DNA from: JBIYSM02 sp044759095
Lineage (GTDB): Bacteria > Bacillota > Bacilli > Brevibacillales > Brevibacillaceae
Assembly: GCF_044759095.2 (NCBI RefSeq)
Contig: NZ_JBIYSM020000008.1
Location: forward strand, 1 to 64,000
Direction: 5' to 3'
Length of the DNA: 64,000 nt
Each line of letters opens with the position of its first letter. Position 1 is the stretch's first letter. A model generated the notes under the pieces. It was not told the origin of the DNA. It worked only from the letters and a program-made list of their open reading frames with translations, and made no database searches. Both the position numbers and the translations under genes were made by a program. This document shows, piece by piece, positions 8,367 to 17,693 of the stretch.

Positions 8367-11300
8367 TTACAGATCCAAAGCAGACGGACCAGCGTTGAAG
8401 TAGCGCGCTTCCGGATGAGCAAACACCATCGCGGATACAGACGCTTCCGGGTCCATCATGAATCCGTCTGTCAACTGAATACCGATATCCTCCGGCTTGA
8501 GCAGACGGAACAGTTTGGCCTGGTCTTCCAGATTCGGGCATGCAGGGTAACCGAAGGAGACGCGAATTCCTTGATACCGGGCGCCAAAACGCTCCAGCAT
8601 GGTCATCTCCACCGGATCCGGGAAGCCCCAGGTGTCCCGCATAACGTGGTGCACCCGCTCAGCGAATGCCTCAGCCAGCTCCAGCGCGACGGCCTGCAGC
8701 ACGTGTGAACGCAGGTAATCTCCGTTGTTTTTCCACTGGGTAGATCGCTCGCGAATACCATGCCCCGCCGTCACTGCCAAAAAGCCGACGTAGTCCATCT
8801 CGCCGCTTTCCACCGGACGAAGGAAATCTGACAGGCAGAGAAACGGCTCTTCCGCCTGGCGGGGAAAGGAGAAACGTTCCAATACCTTGGCGTGGTCGTG
8901 CGGATCGTAGACGATGATGTCGTCTCCCTCGGACTGTGCAGGGAAAAACCGATACATGCCATGGGCCTGAATGGTCCCTTCCTGCTTTGCCTCTTTCAGC
9001 AGTTCTTCCACCACTTCGTACAGCTCCGACACTTTTTGGTCTCCGCTCTCCAGAAGCTTGTCGACATTGCCGCGAACGCCCAGATGCTTGCCCAACAGCA
9101 TCCGCAGATTCAGATAAGGCTGCAGATGGCTGATTGGATAATTTCGCAGGACGTGACGCTCCAAGTCCGGCGGCAGGTAGATGGGGACGGTGCGGCTGAC
9201 GCCAGACCGTTTGGGCCGCAACGGGGGTTCTTCGGTTTGGACGGACACTGCCGCAGCATCTTCCATTACGGTGTGGTGATTCTCCTGCAGCTTTTGCCGT
9301 TCGGAAGGGTTCTGCAGCCGATTCACCAGATCGAGCCCGTCCATCGCGTCTTTGGCGTACAGGACGATTCCCTGGTACTCCGGTGCGATGCGGTTGGAGG
9401 TGAACTTGCGGGTCAGTGCCGCTCCGCCGACCAAAAGCGGGACGTCGATGCCGGCTGAACGGAGATCCTGCGCGGTAATCACCATCTGCTGCGCCGACTT
9501 TACCAGCAGGCCGGACAGCCCGATCGCGTCCGGTTTCTCCTGGCGGCAAGCGGCTATCAGCTGTTCCGGCGGCACCTTGATGCCTAAGTTGACCACCTCG
9601 TACCCGTTGTTCGCAAGGATGATTTCCACCAGGTTTTTCCCGATGTCATGCACGTCCCCTTTGACGGTTGCCAAAAGGATCTTTCCTTTCGTCGCCGATT
9701 CAGATTTTTCCATAAACGGTTCGAGGAAGGAGACAGACGCCTTCATCACCTCGGCACTTTGCAGCACCTCGGCGACGATGAGCTGGTTGGCGTTGAACAA
9801 GCGGCCAACTTCCTCCATTCCTGTCATCAGCGGTCCGTTGATGATTGCAAGCGGCGTGTACGTTTCCAAAGCAAGCTTCAGATCGTCAATCAGTCCGTCC
9901 TTGGAGCCTTCCACGACGTATCTCGCCAGCCGCTCCTCCAGACTGAGTGACGACACTTCGACGCTTGGACCTTTCTTCTTCTGACGGTAGAACTCCGTAA
10001 AGGAAGCCAGCGTCGCTTCATTTGTCTCAAACAGCAGTGCCTCAGCCAATTTCCGCTCTTCTTCCGGAATAGAAGCGTAGCGCTCCAGCTTCTCCGTATT
10101 CACAATGGCATAGTCCAGTCCGGCCAGGGTCGTGTGATAGAGGAATACGGCATTCAACACTTCCCGCCCCGCAGGCGGGAGACCGAACGAGACGTTGCTC
10201 ACTCCGAGAATGGTTTTGCAGGAAGGCATCGCCTCCTTGATCTGGCGTATGCCCTCCACGGTTTCCAGGGCAGATCCGATGTATTGTTCATCCCCCGTCC
10301 CTACCGGGAAAACCAATGGGTCGAAGATGATGTCTTCGGGTTTGACGCCGTAGGTGTTCACCAGCAGGTCGTAGGAGCGTTTTGCTACCTCCAGCTTCCG
10401 CTCGCGGGTAACGGCCATGCCCGTCTCGTCAATGGTGCCGACGACGACAGCCGCTCCGTAACGGTGAATCAGCGGGACCACTTCCTCAAACCGCTGCAGT
10501 CCGTCCTCCAGGTTGATCGAATTGAGTATCGCCTTGCCCTGGGAATGTTTCAATCCAAGCTCCATCACTCGAGCGTCGGTCGAGTCGATCATCAGCGGCG
10601 CTTTTACCTTTTTGGTCACGTATTGCAAAAAATTTTGCATGTCCGCGTACTCATCGCGGTCCGGATCGGCAAGGCAGATGTCGATGATGTGCGCTCCCCG
10701 CTTTACCTGCGCACGGGCGATGTCGGAAGCTTCTTCGTACTGACCGGCTGCAATCAAATCACGAAACTTTTTCGACCCGATGACGTTGGTCCGCTCACCG
10801 ACCAGCAACGGTCGATTGTCCTGTTCCACGTACACCACGTCAATTCCGGAGACGGCGCTCACCCGAGGCGCTGAGGCTGCCCGCGGCTTGCAGTCTTTTA
10901 ATGCCTCGGCCAATGCCCGGATGTGCTCCGGTGTCGTGCCGCAGCAGCCGCCGGCGACATTCAGCCAGCCCTGCTCGGCAAAGCCGCGCAATTTTGCCGC
11001 CAATGCCTGCGGCGATTCGTGGTAATGCCCGTTTTCATCCGGCAACCCGGCGTTGGGATAACAGCTAACCCCGCACTGAGCCAGGTTGGCCAGTGTCCGC
11101 AGATGGTCGCGCATGAACTCCGGACCGGTGGCACAGTTTAATCCAACGGTGATCGGATTCAAATGTTCCAGCGAGACGTAAAACGATTCGATGTTCTGCC
11201 CGGCCAGGGTCGTTCCCATCGGCTCAATCGTGCCGGAAATCATTACCGGCAGCTCCACTCCCAGCTCGTCAAAAGCCTGCCGGATGCCAATTCCCCCTGC

Positions 11301-11810
11301 CTTGACGTTCAGCGTGTCCTGTGCCGTTTCCAGGAGCAGCAGGTCCACTCCGCCGATAATCAGTCCCCTGGCCTGCCGATAGTACGAGTGAACCAGCTCT
11401 TCGAAGGTAACGCCGCCGGTCAGTGACAAGGTCTTGGTAGTCGGTCCCATCGAGCCGGCAACGAACCGCGGCCACTCCGGTGTGGAGTAGGCGTCTGCCG
11501 CCTCGCGAGCGATCCGCGCAGCCGCCATGTTGATTTCCTCGTCCTTTTCAGAAAGGTCATATTCCGCCAACACTACGGTCGTTGACCCGAAGGTGTTTGT
11601 CTCAATGATATCCGCTCCCGCTTCCAGATACGTCTCATGAATCGAGCGGATGAGGTCGGGACGTGTCAGGTTCAGAAGCTCGTTGCAGCCTTCGAACGCT
11701 TCGCCGCCGAAATCTTCAGCGGTCAGGTTCGCCTGCTGGAGCATCGTCCCCATGGCCCCGTCCAGGATTAATATTTTTCGTGACAGCTGTTCGTGCAGGG
11801 TTGGCTTCAT
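8367..11810 (-). CDS. metH: Cobalamin-dependent methionine synthase
   Basis: Transfers a methyl group from methyl-tetrahydrofolate through cobalamin to homocysteine. The 1147-residue protein has all four modules. The homocysteine domain has zinc ligands in NCATGP and GGCCGTTPEH near residues 226 and 287. The pterin domain has GERTNVIGSKKF, DICLADPD and FDPLVFPVGTG. The B12 domain has DVHDIGKN, whose His at about residue 721 is the cobalt ligand. The C-terminal AdoMet reactivation domain spans about 900-1147. The ATG at 11810 follows AAAGGAG by 9 bases. A SAM riboswitch and an attenuator precede it. Confidence 0.96.
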   Translation of the reverse strand: MKPTLHEQLSRKILILDGAMGTMLQQANLTAEDFGGEAFEGCNELLNLTRPDLIRSIHETYLEAGADIIETNTFGSTTVVLAEYDLSEKDEEINMAAARIAREAADAYSTPEWPRFVAGSMGPTTKTLSLTGGVTFEELVHSYYRQARGLIIGGVDLLLLETAQDTLNVKAGGIGIRQAFDELGVELPVMISGTIEPMGTTLAGQNIESFYVSLEHLNPITVGLNCATGPEFMRDHLRTLANLAQCGVSCYPNAGLPDENGHYHESPQALAAKLRGFAEQGWLNVAGGCCGTTPEHIRALAEALKDCKPRAASAPRVSAVSGIDVVYVEQDNRPLLVGERTNVIGSKKFRDLIAAGQYEEASDIARAQVKRGAHIIDICLADPDRDEYADMQNFLQYVTKKVKAPLMIDSTDARVMELGLKHSQGKAILNSINLEDGLQRFEEVVPLIHRYGAAVVVGTIDETGMAVTRERKLEVAKRSYDLLVNTYGVKPEDIIFDPLVFPVGTGDEQYIGSALETVEGIRQIKEAMPSCKTILGVSNVSFGLPPAGREVLNAVFLYHTTLAGLDYAIVNTEKLERYASIPEEERKLAEALLFETNEATLASFTEFYRQKKKGPSVEVSSLSLEERLARYVVEGSKDGLIDDLKLALETYTPLAIINGPLMTGMEEVGRLFNANQLIVAEVLQSAEVMKASVSFLEPFMEKSESATKGKILLATVKGDVHDIGKNLVEIILANNGYEVVNLGIKVPPEQLIAACRQEKPDAIGLSGLLVKSAQQMVITAQDLRSAGIDVPLLVGGAALTRKFTSNRIAPEYQGIVLYAKDAMDGLDLVNRLQNPSERQKLQENHHTVMEDAAAVSVQTEEPPLRPKRSGVSRTVPIYLPPDLERHVLRNYPISHLQPYLNLRMLLGKHLGVRGNVDKLLESGDQKVSELYEVVEELLKEAKQEGTIQAHGMYRFFPAQSEGDDIIVYDPHDHAKVLERFSFPRQAEEPFLCLSDFLRPVESGEMDYVGFLAVTAGHGIRERSTQWKNNGDYLRSHVLQAVALELAEAFAERVHHVMRDTWGFPDPVEMTMLERFGARYQGIRVSFGYPACPNLEDQAKLFRLLKPEDIGIQLTDGFMMDPEASVSAMVFAHPEARYFNAGPSALDL

Positions 11811-11858
11811 TCCGAAAACTCCTTTGTCTGACGAAAAGAAAATCGCCTGTGATGGAAT

Positions 11859-11893
11859 AAAAAAAATCCTCTTCTGTCTGGAGAAGAGGATTT
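11859..11893 (-). terminator. SAM riboswitch expression-platform terminator
   Basis: AATCCTCTTCT pairs with AGAAGAGGATT and is followed by eight T on the minus strand, between the S-box aptamer and the metH start. Its 5' arm can compete with GATAAGAGGAT at the 3' side of the aptamer, the usual S-box antiterminator layout. Confidence 0.9.
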
Positions 11894-11920
11894 GTTCGTG
11901 AATAAAACACGACTGACGCA

Positions 11921-12023
11921 TCCTCTTATCTTTCAAAGCGCTTGGCTTTGCTGGAATTGGCACCTGATGTTCCGGTTGCCGAGGCTTCATTGGGCCAGTC
12001 CCTCTGCCTCTCTGGATAAGAGT
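11921..12023 (-). promoter_or_regulatory. S-box (SAM-I) riboswitch aptamer before metH
   Basis: The minus strand carries the S-box core in order: CTTATCCAGAGAGGCAGAGG, GGACTGGCCC, ATGAAGCC, CGGCAACC, GGTGCCAATTCCAGC and the closing GAAAGATAAGAG. CTCTTATC and GATAAGAG form P1. SAM binding would favour the terminator at 11859 and shut off metH and the downstream gene. Confidence 0.97.
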
Positions 12024-12081
12024 GGTTCTTTATCAAGTTGTGGATGGAATGGTTTGCAAATCTTCAGTAATGTTTGAAAGT

Positions 12082-12110
12082 ATCTTATCACTGGAGATAT
12101 GGTTCGTCAA
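12082..12110 (-). promoter_or_regulatory. Sigma-A promoter of the metH transcript
   Basis: Minus strand TTGACG, a 17-base spacer and TAAGAT, about 60 bases upstream of the S-box aptamer. Confidence 0.8.
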
Positions 12111-12224
12111 CGGATAAGTGACTTGTCAGCCAGCCGCCTATTTTCATCGGGATGGTTATGCGCCCAATCCAATCCCGACATTCGTGTATAGACTAAAGCA
12201 TAACTGAAAGGAGGGAAAACAAAC

Positions 12225-12329
12225 TTGAGTACTTCCTATTGCGGAAACGGCATCTTCGACGACAACTTCGCCCTGGTGCTCGTTCTGTTTATCCTGTTGG
12301 TTATCGTTGGGTGCTCGAACTGCGACTGA
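12225..12329 (+). CDS. YjcZ-family small sporulation peptide
   Basis: A 34-residue peptide, MSTSYCGNGIFDDNFALVLV continuing as a hydrophobic run and ending IVGCSNCD. It has the short polar head plus single hydrophobic segment typical of the YjcZ/YtrI-like sporulation peptides. It starts with TTG, preceded by AAAGGAGG. Its position between the metH leader and the argS region shows no functional link. Most of this family have unknown function; expression during sporulation is inferred from homologues. Confidence 0.8.
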   Translation: MSTSYCGNGIFDDNFALVLVLFILLVIVGCSNCD

Positions 12330-12343
12330 TGAACTTCCTGAAA

Positions 12344-12369
12344 GGAGCCTAGATCCTAGGCTTCTTTTT
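12344..12369 (+). terminator. Terminator of the YjcZ-family gene
   Basis: AGCCTAG pairs with CTAGGCT around ATC, followed by CTTTTT. Confidence 0.8.
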
Positions 12370-12420
12370 CGTTTTTATGCTATCATGAAAGGATCATGAA
12401 ACAAAGGAGCGAAACCTTTC

Positions 12421-12903
12421 GTGGAACTGTCATTTCCCCAGCAAAAACAGGAATTCCTCTCGCGCCTGGAAACCCTGAAGGAGCTGGAACAAACGGATTT
12501 TGAGACCTACTCCCTCGTCAAGGACCGCGAGAGTGGGCAGCACTATTTGCGCTACTCTTTTACCCACATCAACCTTTCCGAAGGAGGGCGGCGCGACGAG
12601 TACCACCATTTTCTTCCCCTTCAATCGGACGACGTGCTGGGCCTGATGTTCGGCGAGCAGCCATACCGTTTTCCCGACCACTGGAAGACGACCTATCTGC
12701 GCAGCGGCACCGATGACCGGATCATGCCGTTTGACCCCAGTGAAAATCACGACCTGGAAGAGGCAGCGAAGACGGAGCAAGCCATGTTGGCCAAGCTCCT
12801 TCAGTACAAGCAGGAGTGGATGGAAACGGACGACAAGGAGCGCTTGACCCGGCAGCTCTTCTCCGAACTGGATGAGCTGATGAAAAAACCGGAAGACAAA
12901 TAG
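12421..12903 (+). CDS. Conserved hypothetical protein, 160 residues
   Basis: I do not recognise this soluble, acidic, glutamate-rich protein. There is no signal peptide or membrane segment. The N-terminal third looks alpha-helical (KQEFLSRLETLKELEQ). A middle block with aromatic and histidine residues (YHHFLPLQSDDVLGLMFGEQPYRFPDHW) may be the conserved core. The C-terminus is again helical. The start is GTG at 12421, preceded by AAAGGAG. It is followed directly by the argS promoter and T-box and reads in the same direction. Confidence 0.8.
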   Translation: MELSFPQQKQEFLSRLETLKELEQTDFETYSLVKDRESGQHYLRYSFTHINLSEGGRRDEYHHFLPLQSDDVLGLMFGEQPYRFPDHWKTTYLRSGTDDRIMPFDPSENHDLEEAAKTEQAMLAKLLQYKQEWMETDDKERLTRQLFSELDELMKKPEDK

Positions 12904-12933
12904 TTGCATCCCCCTGAAACTGTCCGCTATAAT
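12904..12933 (+). promoter_or_regulatory. Promoter of the argS T-box transcript
   Basis: TATAAT at 12928-12933 with a weak TTGCAT 18 bases upstream, just after the stop codon of the preceding gene. Confidence 0.5.
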
Positions 12934-12949
12934 GCAAGAATAAGCAATG

Positions 12950-13233
12950 AAAGCAAATCGCTGATGAGGAGAGTACTTGTTCGTCGGACGCCATAGCGAG
13001 TCGGGGACGGTGAGAGCCCGGCGCGGAGCGGATGAGGAAGCGCACCTCGGAGATACGGCCTGAACGTTTCGGTTCACCTTTCCCGAAGCCGCGTAGGGTT
13101 CGTCGGGTCTGCCCGTTACAGCAGCGGAGCGGTTTCTGTCTTGCCGATCGCGCAGGCAGAAGCAACAAGAGTGGCACCGCGGGAGCAACAACCTCTCGTC
13201 TCTTTATCGTATGAGACGCAGGGGTTTTTTTAT
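12950..13233 (+). promoter_or_regulatory. T-box leader controlling argS
   Basis: Contains the T-box GAGTGGCACCGCGGG at about 13170-13184. A terminator follows (AACCTCTCGTCTC with GAGACGCAGGGGTT, then seven T, about 13191-13233). Stem I elements upstream include GATGAGGAGAGTA and GGGACGGTGAGAGCCCG. The triplet CGC at 13041-13043, in GAAG-CGC-ACCTCGGAG, is placed like a specifier codon and encodes Arg. Uncharged tRNA-Arg would promote read-through into argS. Confidence 0.93.
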
Positions 13234-13270
13234 TTTGAATCACCTGTACAAGAAAGGATGTTTGACCAAA

Positions 13271-14983
13271 ATGAGCTACAAACAACAAGTGGCCGAAAAA
13301 ATTGCATCGGCTCTCGTCAACCTGGGAGTGGAGGAATTCTCGGCAGAAAAAGTTCGCGACATGCTGGAAACCCCTCCCAATCCTGCTATGGGAGATATTG
13401 CATTTCCCTGCTTTCAGCTTGCCAAGGCACTGCGCAAAGCGCCTCCGATGATCGCCGGTGAGCTGGCCGGACAGATCTCTGGAGCGCCGCTCAGCCAGGT
13501 GCAGGCGGTCGGCCCGTACGTCAACGTCTTTTTGGACCAGCAAAGCGTCGCGAAAGAAGTCGTCGGCACCATTCTCGCAAAGGGCAGCGCCTACGGCGAC
13601 CGCAACATCGGGCAGGGCCGCCACGTGCCGATCGACCTCTCTTCCCCCAACATCGCCAAGCCGTTTTCCATGGGCCATCTGCGCTCAACGGTGATCGGCA
13701 ACGCGCTCGCCAACATCATGGAAAAGCACGGCTACAAGCCGGTTCGCATCAACCACTTGGGCGACTGGGGCACCCAGTTCGGCAAGCTGATTGTCGCCTA
13801 CAAGAAGTGGGGCGACGAGGAAAAAGTAAAGGCAGAACCGATCAAGGAGCTGCTGCAGTTGTACGTCCGATTCCACGAAGAAGCGGAAAAAGACCCGACG
13901 CTGGAAGACCTGGGACGCGAATGGTTTAAAAAGCTGGAGGACGGCGACGAGGAAGCGAAGCGCCTCTGGCAGTGGTTCCGGGACGAATCCCTGAAGGAAT
14001 TCATGAAGATTTACGAACTGATGGGCGTTCACTTCGATTCCTTCCACGGCGAAGCGTTCTACAATGACAAGATGGATCGGGTTGTCGCCATGCTGGAGGA
14101 GAAAGGGCTCCTGGTCGAATCGGAAGGGGCGCTGGTGGTTCCCCTCGACGAGTACGACATGCCGCCCTGCCTGATCAAAAAATCGGACGGTGCGACCCTG
14201 TATGCCACCCGCGACCTGGCTGCCGCGCTTTACCGTCACGAGACATACGACTTCGCAAAAGCGCTGTACGTCGTGGGAGGAGAACAGCGTCTTCACTTCC
14301 AGCAGCTGTATAAGGTACTGGAAAAAATGGGCTTTGAGTGGGCGAAGGAAATGTATCATGTGCCGTTTGGCATGATGTTGAAAGACGGCAAAAAGATGTC
14401 CACGCGCAAAGGCAAAGTGGTGCTTCTGGAAGAGGTGCTTGCCCAGGCGATTGCGGACGTCCTGAAAGTGATTGAGGAAAAGAATCCGACGCTTGTGAAC
14501 AAGGAAGCAGTCGCCCGTCAAGTAGGCGTCGGCGCGGTTATTTTCCACGACCTGAAAAACTTCCGCCTCAACGATATCAACTTCTCGTGGGAAGAAATGC
14601 TCACTTTCGAAGGCGAAACCGGACCGTATGTGCAGTACACCCATGCTCGCGCCTGCTCGCTGTTGCGCAAAGGCGGCTACCAGCCGGGTGAAGTGAAACT
14701 GGCAGAAGGTTCACTGGACAGCAAGGAAGCGTGGGCGGTTATCACACTCCTGAACAGTTTCCCGGAAGTGATCGACCGTGCTCGCGAAAACTTCGACCCG
14801 TCCCAAATCGGCAAATATGTGATCGATCTGGCTCAGCAATTCAACAAATTCTATGCGAATGTTCGCATTCTCGCCGAAGAAGACGCCATCAAGGCTTCCC
14901 GTCTTCAGCTGGTGGCGGCCGTCGTGGTCGTGCTGAAAGAGGGCTTGCGCCTGCTCGGCCTGCAGGCTCCGGAAGAAATGTAA
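13271..14983 (+). CDS. argS: Arginyl-tRNA synthetase
   Basis: Class I synthetase that charges tRNA-Arg. The 570-residue protein has the Arg-specific N-terminal Add-1 domain, the HIGH-equivalent SPNIAKPFSMGHLRS near residue 125, the KMSKS-equivalent KKMSTRKGK near residue 377, and the DALR anticodon-binding domain at the C-terminus (YTHARACSLLRK onward). I use the ATG at 13271 (MSYKQQVAEK); AAAGGATGT lies just upstream. A TTG nine bases earlier is the alternative. The T-box leader directly upstream supports the assignment. Confidence 0.97.
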   Translation: MSYKQQVAEKIASALVNLGVEEFSAEKVRDMLETPPNPAMGDIAFPCFQLAKALRKAPPMIAGELAGQISGAPLSQVQAVGPYVNVFLDQQSVAKEVVGTILAKGSAYGDRNIGQGRHVPIDLSSPNIAKPFSMGHLRSTVIGNALANIMEKHGYKPVRINHLGDWGTQFGKLIVAYKKWGDEEKVKAEPIKELLQLYVRFHEEAEKDPTLEDLGREWFKKLEDGDEEAKRLWQWFRDESLKEFMKIYELMGVHFDSFHGEAFYNDKMDRVVAMLEEKGLLVESEGALVVPLDEYDMPPCLIKKSDGATLYATRDLAAALYRHETYDFAKALYVVGGEQRLHFQQLYKVLEKMGFEWAKEMYHVPFGMMLKDGKKMSTRKGKVVLLEEVLAQAIADVLKVIEEKNPTLVNKEAVARQVGVGAVIFHDLKNFRLNDINFSWEEMLTFEGETGPYVQYTHARACSLLRKGGYQPGEVKLAEGSLDSKEAWAVITLLNSFPEVIDRARENFDPSQIGKYVIDLAQQFNKFYANVRILAEEDAIKASRLQLVAAVVVVLKEGLRLLGLQAPEEM

Positions 14984-15005
14984 CCTACACCGCAGATGTT
15001 CAAAA

Positions 15006-15040
15006 GATGGCTCCTGGATGTAACAGGAGCCATTCGTTTG
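15006..15040 (+). terminator. argS terminator hairpin
   Basis: ATGGCTCCTG pairs with CAGGAGCCAT; the T-rich tail is weak (TCGTTTG). A small CGTTTG/CAAACG hairpin follows. Between here and 15184 the DNA is AT-rich with no gene seen. Confidence 0.6.
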
Positions 15041-15183
15041 CAGACAAACGGCCCAAGTCCTTTTGCTATTCCCCTTGTTTTCTTTTTTTTTCTACAATTG
15101 AATACGAACTGTACTCGATGACGTTTCCCTCCTCTTTCCATTTAAAAATTACAATTCAAAAATCCAATTTTTACATAACAAGA

Positions 15184-15223
15184 AAAATGGCGTGTCAAAA
15201 CTGTGGTCAGTTTACACGCCATT
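15184..15223. terminator. Terminator of the 15292 gene (bidirectional hairpin)
   Basis: AAATGGCGTGT pairs with ACACGCCATTT, extended by AAACTG/CAGTTT inside. The minus strand continues TTTTTCTTGTT, fitting a terminator for the minus-strand gene at 15292. Confidence 0.75.
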
Positions 15224-15291
15224 TCATGTCTTTTCGTTGCGAACTACCTGAAAACGGGACCTGTTATCCTTCGAAGCATGCTCTTATTGCC

Positions 15292-15681
15292 TTACCCTTT
15301 CTTTCCGCCGAACCAGGTTTTCGCCAGCATCTCCACCACCTGCTTCGACAGAGAGCGCGGCGCTTCCACCTCTCGCCCTTCGGAATCGACCGTTCGGTAC
15401 AGCAGGGATTTATCATCTGCAGGATCCGACTTGGTTTCAAGCGTGAATTCGCCCAGCTTACCAGCCGTCTTCCATTCTTCGATCATGATCTGGTATTCGC
15501 CTGGTGCGAGCTCAATGTACTCGTGATCCGGCAAATCGATGACCGCATAGCCGTCGTGTTCGATAACCGCCTCGTATGTATTCCCATTGGCCGCTTCATA
15601 GAGGGCCACATCGGCTGGGTTGTCCAGATTCTCCTTGATTTTAGTGAAGTCTTCAATCGTTACTTTGACCCATCGTTTCAT
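15292..15681 (-). CDS. Hypothetical protein, 129 residues
   Basis: I do not recognise this small soluble protein. The first 75 residues alternate acidic and hydrophobic residues, suggesting a beta-rich domain (NGNTYEAVIEHDGYAVIDLP). The C-terminal part is helical and basic, ending WFGGKKG. No signal peptide is present. The ATG at 15681 follows GAGGTG by 5 bases. It lies 51 bases downstream of the endonuclease IV gene on the same strand, so they may be cotranscribed. Confidence 0.8.
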   Translation of the reverse strand: MKRWVKVTIEDFTKIKENLDNPADVALYEAANGNTYEAVIEHDGYAVIDLPDHEYIELAPGEYQIMIEEWKTAGKLGEFTLETKSDPADDKSLLYRTVDSEGREVEAPRSLSKQVVEMLAKTWFGGKKG

Positions 15682-15732
15682 TCCAGCACCTCGTTTACGA
15701 AAATCCACTACCGTTCTTCACTCTACCACGAT

Positions 15733-16566
15733 TCAACAAGAAATCAACTGCTTGACGAAGGCGATTTCCTCGCGGTGAGTTCCCCCTGCCGGTTTGGGCG
15801 TCTCCAGGACAATCGGCAACAAAGCCAACTCCGGTGTCCGCAGCACCTCTGCGATCGCATCCGCACCAATTTGCCCCTTTCCGATCGTCGCGTGCCTGTC
15901 CCGGTATGAGCCCGTGGGGTAAACGGAATCGTTCAGATGAACAGCAAACAGTCTGGAAAAGTAGCCGCTTTCCCTCATCTTGCGGGCCACTGCGGCCCAA
16001 TTGTCTCCCCGCCACATCCCGCTGGCAAAAGCGTGGCAGGTATCGAAACAAAATCCGACCTTTTCCGGAGCCGCCAGCAGTTGTTGCACCTGAGTGAGCT
16101 CCTCCAATGTCGTCCCCATTCTCCCTCCCTGCCCGGCGTTGTTCTCCAGCAATAGACAAGCGTCACCGTTCCAATCATCCAGAATCTCGTTCACCATGCG
16201 GATCATGGCCTGGTAGCCGCGAAGCGGGTCAGTCCCCTTGTATTGGCCGAAGTGAACAACGAGACCTGCTGAACCGCACGCATCGGCAATCTCCAAATCG
16301 TTTCGAACCGATTGGACCGTGGCGGCATAGAGTTTCGGCTCAACTACCGCCAGATTGGTGGGGTAGGCGGTATGGGCAATGGAGATGAGTTGGTGCTCCT
16401 GGCAGTATATACGGCAAGCGGCAGCGTCACGCGCGTCATATGACTTGACGGAGAGGCTGCGAGGGTTCTTGGGAAAGTATTGAAAGGAACGGGCGCCCAC
16501 CGCAGAGGCCGACTTGGCAGCCTCCAGATATCCATGTCGAATGCTGACGTGACACCCGATGTGCAT
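15733..16566 (-). CDS. nfo: Endonuclease IV (deoxyribonuclease IV)
   Basis: A zinc AP endonuclease that cuts 5' of abasic sites in base-excision repair. The 277-residue TIM-barrel protein has the family motifs IGCHVSI, SFQYFPKNPRS, LENNAGQG, FCFDTCHAFASG and the C-terminal LPIVLETP, with the expected Glu, His and Asp metal ligands. I choose ATG 16566 over GTG 16575 because AAGGGTGA precedes it by about 5 bases. Upstream lies R1 copy 3. Confidence 0.94.
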   Translation of the reverse strand: MHIGCHVSIRHGYLEAAKSASAVGARSFQYFPKNPRSLSVKSYDARDAAACRIYCQEHQLISIAHTAYPTNLAVVEPKLYAATVQSVRNDLEIADACGSAGLVVHFGQYKGTDPLRGYQAMIRMVNEILDDWNGDACLLLENNAGQGGRMGTTLEELTQVQQLLAAPEKVGFCFDTCHAFASGMWRGDNWAAVARKMRESGYFSRLFAVHLNDSVYPTGSYRDRHATIGKGQIGADAIAEVLRTPELALLPIVLETPKPAGGTHREEIAFVKQLISC

Positions 16567-16632
16567 CCTGTTCACCCTTTCCGATTCTGTCTATCCTACA
16601 TTGTCCCCTTACGCTTGGCTTTCACTCTTATT

Positions 16633-16780
16633 AAGAAAACCCACCCGGCATTCGCTATTTCTCACCCCACTCGGCGGTAGCTATTGCTGAGCCGAGTGGG
16701 GTCCCTTTTTTCGCCGGGCGGGGCCCCGAACACTTTTCTAGCGGCTGTATGGGATGTCCAAATTTAAAAATTCTTATACA
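16633..16780 (+). repeat. R1 dispersed hairpin repeat, long form (copy 3)
   Basis: Nearly identical to copy 1: AAGAAAACCCACCCGGC start, nested CCCCACTCGGC/GCCGAGTGGGG hairpin, outer GCCGGGCGGGGCCCC arm, CTGTATGGGATGTCC tail and TTCTTATA end. It lies between nfo and the terminator of the universal stress protein gene. Confidence 0.9.
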
Positions 16781-16785
16781 CGAAC

Positions 16786-16813
16786 AAAGGCCGCCCTAGG
16801 TGGGACGGCCTTT
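16786..16813. terminator. Terminator of the universal stress protein gene
   Basis: AAAGGCCGCCC pairs with GGGACGGCCTTT in an almost perfect palindrome 14 bases past the stop codon. Confidence 0.75.
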
Positions 16814-16826
16814 CCAGGATCTCTGT

Positions 16827-17687
16827 TTACTCTCTGACGATAAGCAGCGGTGTTTGGGTGCGGTGAATCACTTTGTACGTCACGCTGCCCATCAGGGTTT
16901 CCACAATCCCGTTTAAACCGTGATGCCCCAACACAATCACATCCGCTTCCTCTTTCAACGCCACTTCTTTTATGACTGTTGCCGGGTCTCCCACAACCAC
17001 CTTCGTATCATACGGCAGCTGTTGTTCCATGAACATCGTTTCATACGGCCGGAGTATTTCTTCACCCAACGTCTCAAGCCCATCCAGGTCAACCCAGCCG
17101 ATGTTGGTAACTCCCGCGTACATGGCAGGAGGTGTGATGACCGTCAACAACAGATAGCGGGCATCTTTTTCCTTGCCGAACTGCATGGCCCGGACGGCCG
17201 CCCGCTTGGAGTGTTCAGAACCGTCGACAGCCACGACGAGCTTCCGCCAAGTCGCCCGGATGTCTGCTTCCTCCGGTACCAGAAATACCGGAATGGTAAC
17301 ATCGTGCAGTGTCGGATAGCTGACGCTGTTAAAGAGATAGCCCGTCATTCGCCCGTATCCATGTGTTCCCATGACAACCGCCTGATGACCTTGTCTGGCA
17401 TAATTCGATATGACTTCATGAGGCTCACCAAACTCGTATTGCAGGTTAAACGGCACCTTTTCCTGCTGTACCAGCTCCAACACTTCCTTCAAGCTTTCCT
17501 TTGCTTCCTCAAGCTGAAACTCTTCGACCGTTTTCTTGCCCAGATGTGTAACGGCCTGTCGGGACGGAAACGGCGGAATGACGTGAAGCAGAGTCAAGCT
17601 GTAATCCCCTCCGGACAAGGCAAGAGCGAACCGGACTGCTTGCATCGACTGCACAGATGCATCAATAGGAACCAATAGACTGCCCAT
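16827..17687 (-). CDS. Tandem-domain universal stress protein
   Basis: A cytoplasmic stress protein made of two fused UspA domains (residues about 1-140 and 148-286). The second domain keeps the ATP-binding signature G-2x-G-9x-G-S (GHHGLNGIVETLMGS). The first is altered (GTHGYGRMTGYLFNSVS), so only the second domain may bind nucleotide. The gene has its own terminator. A long inverted repeat lies in its 5' region. Confidence 0.92.
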   Translation of the reverse strand: MGSLLVPIDASVQSMQAVRFALALSGGDYSLTLLHVIPPFPSRQAVTHLGKKTVEEFQLEEAKESLKEVLELVQQEKVPFNLQYEFGEPHEVISNYARQGHQAVVMGTHGYGRMTGYLFNSVSYPTLHDVTIPVFLVPEEADIRATWRKLVVAVDGSEHSKRAAVRAMQFGKEKDARYLLLTVITPPAMYAGVTNIGWVDLDGLETLGEEILRPYETMFMEQQLPYDTKVVVGDPATVIKEVALKEEADVIVLGHHGLNGIVETLMGSVTYKVIHRTQTPLLIVRE

Positions 17688-17693
17688 AGAAAA